The notes beneath the pieces were generated by a model. The model saw only the letters and a list, made by a program, of their open reading frames with translations, did not search any database and had not been told where the DNA came from. A stretch of 10,400 bases of DNA from Desulfobacteraceae bacterium. GTDB lineage: Bacteria; Desulfobacterota; Desulfobacteria; Desulfobacterales; SURF-15. Numbering within the stretch: the stretch's first letter is position 1; each line of letters opens with the position of its first letter. Shown here in pieces: positions 6,801 through 10,400 of this stretch. The DNA lies in NCBI GenBank assembly GCA_003599475.1, contig QZKK01000117.1, forward strand, positions 1-10,400, written 5' to 3'. Both the position numbers and the translations under genes were made by a program.

Positions 6801-7106
6801 GTGATGCCGAAGGAAAACGCCCTTTCCTGCGCCAACTGCCACATCCCCCTGTCCAAAGCCCCTTACTGCGGAACGTGCCACCAGGAAAAAGAGGGGTTGG
6901 ACTTCAAGAACCTGTCCGAAAAGGGGATCGACTTCGAAGCCCTGTCGCGACAGGGAAGGGACGTGAGACACCTGAAGAATGCGACCGACTACATCGATTT
7001 CAAGGCGCTGGGCTACCCGGGGGATCCGATTGCAACCGGGGGCAGGTTCAGCAGGCTTCCGCTGGCAAAGGTGGAAGCAGACCTCCCTCGGACGAAAACA
7101 AGGTAA
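3825..7106 (+). CDS. Fusion of HybB/NrfD-type quinone membrane subunit with 13-heme-site cytochrome c of the octaheme tetrathionate reductase family
   Basis: One open frame of 1093 residues. Residues 1-400 are a polytopic membrane domain closely resembling HybB (FLTPGVMVMLAF, AVSNLNNQFPWGIWIGID, LVDIGRYWN, later helices to about 395), which exchanges electrons with quinone. At 401-425 a signal-peptide-like hydrophobic stretch (MSTALLLIFLFSALLG then ADA) probably forms one more membrane helix that puts the rest in the periplasm. Heme sites start at C481, C515, C541 and C580 (a four-heme N-terminal module), then C610, C666, C690, C731, C776, C803, C831 and C1002 (the OTR-like octaheme part) and C1015 (an extra heme); all are CXXCH except C731, which is CX3CH. 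OTR-type active-site residues appear as N653-x-x-C656 and D743-x-x-K746, the lysine expected to ligate the catalytic heme. OTR of Shewanella reduces tetrathionate, nitrite and hydroxylamine in vitro; the substrate here is unknown. HybB is usually a separate protein, so the fusion gives direct quinol-to-heme wiring. The start at 3825 overlaps the HybA-like stop. Confidence 0.9.
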   Translation: MNMHEPAAPVEEKFLTPGVMVMLAFMAVGFAFTAVRFLFGIGAVSNLNNQFPWGIWIGIDVASGVALAAGGFTTGAIAYVFNRQQYHAVIRPALLTAMLGYTFVVLGLLVDIGRYWNITSPLINHNGNSVLFEVAMCVMIYLHVLYIEFIPIAVERFKDRVNLPGFLAAFNGLVERVLDLADKMLGKVMFFFIIAGIVLSCFHQSGLGSLMLIAAYKVHPLWYTPVLPLLFLLSAFAAGYPMVTFESIIVAKSFGRKPEMEVLTPLARYMPVLMGLYLAAKLSDMAVRGTYVYLLDGTVQTNAFIVEVLFGVILPFVLLLFKKVRRSPGWLFFASTAFILGILFNRINVFVVSFTPPYVITGYFPSVGEMAITAGFIAGLMFLYRVFVFIFPVLGAHPRKMSTALLLIFLFSALLGRPSADASEAADSGKRPLPAAAKIIPSMEDAPAVHIIDHPSVNALSDLYEGVRFMHRKHANVLKDCTLCHHRIPREEGDTYGMPATLQLLREKEIVPSGCAVCHGTPFNEKQLHTPGLKGAFHQLCMDCHQESEQVPHARGPVIHSAMVRGPIARTLDTRAPTDCLACHPRRVPDHKELVKLKESPDALSVTQNCLSCHAKEGEAILKTSHWNWQGPSPFTVGHEKRIDLGKRHTTINNFCINLNGNWERCTSCHIGYGWKDKDFDFADKSRIDCLVCHDTTKTYKKAPAGAGFPADGVDLLKVAQNVGRPDRSTCGTSCHFVGGGGDAVKHGDMNTNLEKPGGTCDVHMGTDGKGMNFKCQDCHKTRNHMISGRSIAVPAAEGDLSCQYCHTDDPHPEGSLLSQHLNRHTETVSCQTCHIPIYSKCRPTKVSWDWSTAGDDRTPEKDKYGKPVYDKMKGSFVWKESAKPDYYWYNGTVKRHLLGDRIEEEGTTELARPVGSIRDPASRIYPFKLHRGKQISDAVSKRLIVPKLWNGYWKHWDWNRAAKDGMAAAGLEYSGKYEFVETVMYWGITHEVMPKENALSCANCHIPLSKAPYCGTCHQEKEGLDFKNLSEKGIDFEALSRQGRDVRHLKNATDYIDFKALGYPGDPIATGGRFSRLPLAKVEADLPRTKTR

Positions 7107-7433
7107 AAATCGAGTAAATCGTCATGACAAGGTGAATAGATAGAAATTCGAAATCCGAATATCGAAACTCGAAACAAATTCGAATGACTAAAATCAAAAT
7201 GACCAAAACAAGAGATCATTCCTGAATACTCTCCTCCCACAACCCCTTTCACCCGGGGGGGAGAGCTTTTCGTTCCCGGAGAGAACAAGTTTTAGAGTCT
7301 TAACTGTAATTGATTCGGGGGCTGAGAGGATAAGAGCCGTGTGTTTGGCTCTTTGGTTTTGAATTTTGAATTTGTTTCGGATTTCGGAATTTGAATTTCG
7401 GATTTGAAACGAAGTGTTAAGAGGAGGAAAAAT
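7107..7433. repeat. Repeat-rich intergenic spacer with imperfect inverted repeats of AT-rich GAAAC/TTCG units
   Basis: No gene is seen. Two low-complexity blocks, about 7141-7210 and 7355-7412, are built from short units such as GAAATTCGAAATCCGAA and its complement. They are imperfect inverted copies of each other: CGAAACAAATTC at 7170-7181 recurs inverted as GAATTTGTTTCG at 7368-7379. The base composition is markedly more AT-rich than the flanking genes. The middle (7231-7290) is GC-rich with short C and G runs. Similar filler occurs between genes of other Desulfobacterota as I recall, but I cannot confirm this here. The spacer may be a small non-autonomous repeat element inserted within the cluster. 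Confidence 0.5.
7332..7365 (+). terminator. Possible weak terminator hairpin
   Basis: AAGAGCC (7332-7338) pairs with GGCTCTT (7347-7353) around an 8-base loop, followed by T-rich sequence (TGGTTTTGAATTTT). The T-run is broken by GG and GAA, so termination would be partial at best. It lies between the fused cytochrome gene and the small cytochrome gene and could reduce expression of the downstream genes. Confidence 0.3.
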
Positions 7434-7775
7434 ATGTTTCGTCGCATCGGTTCCATCGTTCTGATTATTTTCTTTTTGGCCGCTTTCATCGGCATCGGGA
7501 TCGCTTCCGGCAAGGCCGACGGGAATGCCCGGAAGGGGAAATACCTTTTCCGGAAAAACTGCCGGTCTTGCCACCAGGAGGGCGGCTCCGCCAAGGATTT
7601 GAGCCCCGTGGACAAAACCCAGGCCGACTGGACCGCAGCCTTTGCCAAGGACGCGCAACAGTCCTTGGCCTGCAAGGCCGAATGGGAAAAGCAGTCCGCA
7701 TCGGACATCACCGACATCTACACCTACATGCACGATCATGCCTTCGATTCTCCCTCGCCGGCCAAGTGCAAGTAG
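7434..7775 (+). CDS. Small monoheme c-type cytochrome, exported
   Basis: A 113-residue protein with an N-terminal hydrophobic segment at about 5-24 (IGSIVLIIFFLAAFIGIGIA) serving as signal peptide or membrane anchor, and one heme site C43-R-S-C46-H47 in the pattern GKYLFRKNCRSCHQEGG, typical of class I cytochromes c. M99 in TYMHDHAF near the C-terminus is a candidate sixth heme ligand. C80 and C112 are extra cysteines that could form a disulfide in the periplasm. The ATG at 7434 has GAGGAGG at 7421-7427, seven bases upstream. Lying between the HybB-cytochrome fusion and the molybdoenzyme genes, it is well placed to shuttle electrons between them. It follows a 327-base repeat spacer and precedes a 190-base hairpin-rich one, so it may be transcribed or dosed separately from the genes on either side. 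Function beyond electron transfer is unknown. Confidence 0.85.
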   Translation: MFRRIGSIVLIIFFLAAFIGIGIASGKADGNARKGKYLFRKNCRSCHQEGGSAKDLSPVDKTQADWTAAFAKDAQQSLACKAEWEKQSASDITDIYTYMHDHAFDSPSPAKCK

Positions 7776-7965
7776 GCTCGATCGAAGTCAGAAAACTCGA
7801 TCCAATTTCCCCTCCCCACCTGAGAACACCTGGGGAGGGGAAGGGGTTCCCTCCCCTTCGATGGGGAGGGTTAGAGTCTGCCCCGTACTCGATACGGGGG
7901 GGTGAAAACGCTGAACGCTGAACACTGAATCCCGCCGAGGCGGGAAACACTTTATTGGAGGTATC
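7776..7965. repeat. Hairpin-rich spacer: stem-loops plus a 7-base tandem repeat
   Basis: Four stem-loops follow each other: TTCCCCTCCCCA/TGGGGAGGGGAA (7807-7842), CCCTCCCC/GGGGAGGG (7849-7870, loop TTCGAT), CCCCGTA/TACGGGG (7881-7899) and CCCGC/GCGGG (7931-7944, loop CGAG). Between the last two, CGCTGAA, CGCTGAA and CACTGAA stand in tandem at 7909-7929. None is followed by a T-run, so they are not ordinary terminators on the plus strand. They may stabilise mRNA ends, separate the transcripts of the cytochrome and molybdoenzyme genes, or be decayed repeat elements. Confidence 0.55.
7957..7962 (+). promoter_or_regulatory. Ribosome binding site fixing a GTG start
   Basis: GGAGGT stands four bases ahead of the GTG at 7966 and directly precedes the Tat signal-encoding codons. 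It is the only well-placed site, so the molybdoenzyme gene most likely starts with GTG. Confidence 0.75.
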
Positions 7966-10149
7966 GTGAACCGACCGATTTCCCGGCGGCAATTCATGAA
8001 GGTTTCGGGGGCGGCCGCGACGGCCGCGGCCCTGGGGGGACACACCCCGATCCTTCATGCACTGGTCTCTGAAGAAAACACCGCCCCCGGCGGCAAAACC
8101 TCCCGGCGCTACTCGATCTGCGACATGTGCTTCAACAAATGCGGTCTGATCGCCCGGGTGGACAAAAACGGGGTGGTGGTGAAGCTGGATCCCAACCCGA
8201 AATTCCGCAAATCCCGCGGGATGCTGTGCGCCCGTGGAAATGCGGGGATCCGGCAGCTCTACGATCCGGACCGGTTGAAGTATCCGCTGCTCAGAAAAGG
8301 AGAACGGGGCGAAGGCAAGTGGCACCGCCTCTCCTGGGATCAGGCCCTGGACCATGCCGCGGAGCGGATGAAAGAGATCGCGGAAAACTACACCCGCTGC
8401 GGCATGCTCTTTATGGCCGGAAGCGATCTGCAGTCCACCTTCGTCCATCGGTTTGCGGAGGTCTTCGGCTCCTACAACGTCATCTCGCATGAATCCAACT
8501 GACTGATCAGCAGAAACCGGGCGTTTCTGGACACCTTCGGCGAAGTCCCCGCTGCCGATCTGCGCCGCTGCAGGTACATGATCATGGCCGGCGCCAATCG
8601 CTTCGAGGCCCTGGTGACCCCCGACAGCATCGACATCGTGGCAGCCATGGAAGAAGGGTGTAAGCTGGTGGTCCTGGACCCCCGGTTTACCAAGACCGCC
8701 GCTCTGGCAAACGAGTGGCACCCGATCCGGCCCGGCACCGACATGGCTTTCTTCCTGGCGATCGCCCATGTCTTGATCGCAGAGAACCTCTACGACAAGA
8801 AGTTTGTGGCCGAAAAAACCTTCGGATTGGAAAAGCTTGCCGCGCATGTGGCGCAGTACTCTCCCGAGTGGGCCGAGCAGGAATGCGAGATCCCGGCCTC
8901 CGACATCCGCCGCATCGCACGGGAGCTGGCAAAGGCGGCCCCCGCGGCCGTCGTCTACCCGGGGAGAAGAAGCTCCGACTATACGGACTCCACCCAGATC
9001 CGCCGATCCTTTGCCATCGTAAACGCCCTGCTGGGAAACTGGGACAACCCCGGGGGCCTTGTCGCCGCCCGTCAGATCGGCCTCAAATCCCCCTCCTACG
9101 ACGCCCCCTTTTACGAAGACAATCCCGAAGGACGGGTGGACGCCGGGCGGGCGAAGATGATGTTCGAAGAGGAGGGCTCCTTCAAACACACCCGGAATGC
9201 GGTGATCGAGGGAAAGCCCTACCCCGTCAAGGGGTGGTTCACCTACAAGACAAACCCGATGCAGACAGGGGCCAACCGGGAGAAAACCGTCCGGATGATC
9301 CAAACGCTTGATTTTATGGTGACCGTCGATATCGCCATGAGCGATACGGCCTGGATGGCGGATCTGGTCTTGCCGGCTCCAAGCTACCTTGAGCGGCAGG
9401 ACCCCGCCTCCGCCGTGCAGGGGGCTTCCGCCTGTGCGTGCGTGGTGATGCGGGACCCGGTGGTCCCCGCCCTGTTCGAATCCAGACCGGTCTTCTGGAT
9501 CGTGACCGAACTGGCCAAACGGCTGGATCTTTCCGAATACTTCGATTTCACGATCGACTCCTTCCGGCAGGAACAGTTGAGCGAGCTTCCCGAAGCGATG
9601 GAGATGTTGAAGCGCGACGGGGTCTATCACACAAACAGCAAGGAATACGGCATCTACGATGGTAAGGTCTTTAAGACGCCCTCCAAAAAAATCGAACTCT
9701 ACAGCAAACGCTACGAAGAAGCGGGCATCGACCCGATGCCTGTCTACCGCCCGCCGAAGCCGGTGCCGCCGGGCCGCTTCAGGATCGTTGTGGGAAGAAA
9801 TGCCTATATCACCCAGGGCTCAAGCACCAACAACGATCTGCTGGCCGAGCTTGTGCCCGAAAACTGTCTCTGGCTTCATCCCGAATCGGCCGGGCGGCTC
9901 GACATCCGGCCGGGGGATACCGTCGAGGTGGAAAGCTCGGTGGGAAGCCAGCGGCTGAAGGTGCGCATCACCGAGGAGATCCGCGAGGATACCGTCTACA
10001 TGGACTCGGGCTTCGGGGCGCTCTCACGGGGACTTTCGCGTGTGCACGGAATCGGCGCCTGCATTTCGGCCGTATTGGAAGACGCAAGCGACGAGATCTC
10101 CGGCAACATGGCGATGCACGAAACCCTGGTTACGGTCCGCAAAGTATAG
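7966..10149 (+). CDS. Selenocysteine-containing molybdopterin oxidoreductase, PsrA/PhsA-like catalytic subunit, Tat-exported
   Basis: Read through an in-frame TGA at 8500-8502 as selenocysteine, this gives 727 residues, the usual size of polysulfide/thiosulfate-reductase-type catalytic subunits. The N-terminus has a Tat signal (SRRQFMKVSG at 6-15), then a [4Fe-4S] site C52, C55, C59, C88. The motif FGSYNVISHESN precedes U179, in the position where PsrA/PhsA-type enzymes carry the cysteine that ligates molybdenum (or tungsten). The chain then continues without a break through GANRFEALVTPDS, DPRFTKTAALANEWHPIRPG, GNWDNPGG and DLVLPAPSYLERQD to a C-terminal cofactor-binding domain (LDIRPGDTVEVES). 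The upstream 178 and downstream parts are halves of one family, and a hairpin follows the TGA. An ordinary nonsense mutation is the alternative. Substrate is uncertain: sulfur compounds are likely, but arsenate, selenate or formate enzymes are related. The gene is followed nine bases later by its presumed iron-sulfur partner. Confidence 0.9.
8500..8502 (+). other. In-frame UGA codon read as selenocysteine (U179)
   Basis: The frames on both sides of this TGA are the same, and both match one molybdoenzyme family with no residues missing. The codon occupies the conserved metal-ligand position (ESN-U-LISRN). A TGA next to a compact hairpin, in a family in which related enzymes use selenocysteine, makes recoding much more likely than mutation. 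Confidence 0.85.
8511..8529 (+). promoter_or_regulatory. Putative bacterial SECIS hairpin
   Basis: CAGAAAC (8511-8517) pairs perfectly with GTTTCTG (8523-8529) around a 5-base loop CGGGC. It begins eight bases after the UGA and its loop begins 16 bases after it. Bacterial SECIS elements lie inside the coding region immediately after the UGA and usually present G in the first two loop positions for SelB; here G is the second loop base. The fit is good, but SelB binding is not shown. Confidence 0.7.
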
Positions 10150-10158
10150 GGGAAAAAA

Positions 10159-10400
10159 ATGGGAATGAAGCAGTACGCCATGTTCATCGACACCGCCCGC
10201 TGTTTCGACTGCAAGGCCTGCATGGTCGCCTGCAAGGTGGAAAACCGGGTCCCTGCAGGCCTTTGGAGAAACTGGATCCGCCATACGGGCGGTGAAAAGG
10301 GGAAGCGGACCCGGTTTCAGCCGGGCCAGTGCATGCAGTGCGATTCCCCCTCCTGTGTGGCCGCCTGCCCTGTGAAGGCCACCTACAAGGGGAAAGACGG
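10159..10400 (+). CDS. Iron-sulfur subunit, PsrB/NrfC-like, partner of the molybdoenzyme; C-terminus cut by window edge
   Basis: Eighty codons are visible before the window ends. The N-terminal part carries C15, C18, C21 and C25 in a CX2CX2CX3C quartet (CFDCKACMVAC) and C58, C61, C66 and C70 in a CX2CX4CX3C pattern (CMQCDSPSCVAACP), the first half of the usual four-cluster arrangement of PsrB, NrfC and DmsB proteins. There is no Tat or Sec signal, as expected for a subunit that is co-exported with its Tat-bearing catalytic partner. The start at 10159 follows GGGG at 10149-10152; the gene lies nine bases after the molybdoenzyme stop, so both are one transcription unit. It would carry electrons between the molybdenum site and a membrane subunit or the cytochromes upstream. 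A membrane anchor (PsrC/NrfD-like) may follow to the right, or the HybB-type fusion protein may serve instead. Confidence 0.88.
   Translation, partial: MGMKQYAMFIDTARCFDCKACMVACKVENRVPAGLWRNWIRHTGGEKGKRTRFQPGQCMQCDSPSCVAACPVKATYKGKD

Noticed and set aside
7141..7200. CRISPR array in the repeated GAAA/TTCG units
   Set aside because: Units are short, irregular and lack evenly sized spacers; there are no cas genes nearby.
7966..8502. Molybdoenzyme gene as a 178-residue truncated protein plus a separate downstream gene starting at 8578
   Set aside because: Both parts are in one frame and together give a full-length enzyme with nothing missing; the TGA lies at the metal-ligand position and a hairpin follows, so selenocysteine recoding is the better reading.
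7708..9630. Long minus-strand open frame (640 codons) opposite the molybdoenzyme
   Set aside because: Antisense shadow of a recognised gene; it also runs through the hairpin spacer and shows no protein motif.

Overview
The window looks like a piece of an anaerobic Desulfobacterota (deltaproteobacterial) chromosome, probably a sulfur-metabolising relative of the Desulfobacteraceae. This is inferred from gene content: a 13-heme cytochrome, a HybA/HybB quinone module, a TusA-family sulfur carrier, an enhancer-dependent (sigma-54) regulator and a selenoprotein molybdoenzyme. No ribosomal RNA, tRNA, insertion sequence or CRISPR array was seen.

Layout. Minus strand, left part: the start of a periplasmic solute-binding protein of an iron-type ABC transporter (1-549, cut by the window edge); a roughly 480-base stretch without a convincing gene (550-1031), perhaps holding a decayed reading frame; and a PAS/AAA+/Fis-type sigma-54 activator (1032-2420) whose PAS domain carries five cysteines. 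A divergent regulatory region (2421-2639) holds overlapping palindromes and a well-spaced -24/-12 promoter pointing right. Plus strand: a TusA-like protein with altered CPxP motif (2640-2867); a Tat-exported, membrane-anchored HybA-like protein with four [4Fe-4S] sites (2905-3828); a 1093-residue protein fusing a HybB/NrfD-type membrane domain to a 13-site multiheme cytochrome of the octaheme tetrathionate reductase (OTR) family (3825-7106); a repeat-rich spacer; a small monoheme cytochrome c (7434-7775); a hairpin-rich spacer; a Tat-exported molybdopterin oxidoreductase read through an in-frame UGA as selenocysteine (7966-10149); and the start of its [4Fe-4S] partner (10159 to the window end).

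How they may work together (inference). The HybA/HybB part would exchange electrons with the quinone pool, and the fused cytochrome would carry them, or use them, in the periplasm. The small cytochrome could shuttle between this unit and the selenocysteine molybdoenzyme with its iron-sulfur subunit. TusA and the OTR-type active-site residues point to a sulfur compound such as tetrathionate, thiosulfate or polysulfide, but nitrite or hydroxylamine is also possible for OTR-type enzymes. The adjacent sigma-54 activator probably switches the cluster on. The main novelties are the HybB-OTR fusion, the selenocysteine in a polysulfide/thiosulfate-reductase-like enzyme, and their combination in one locus.
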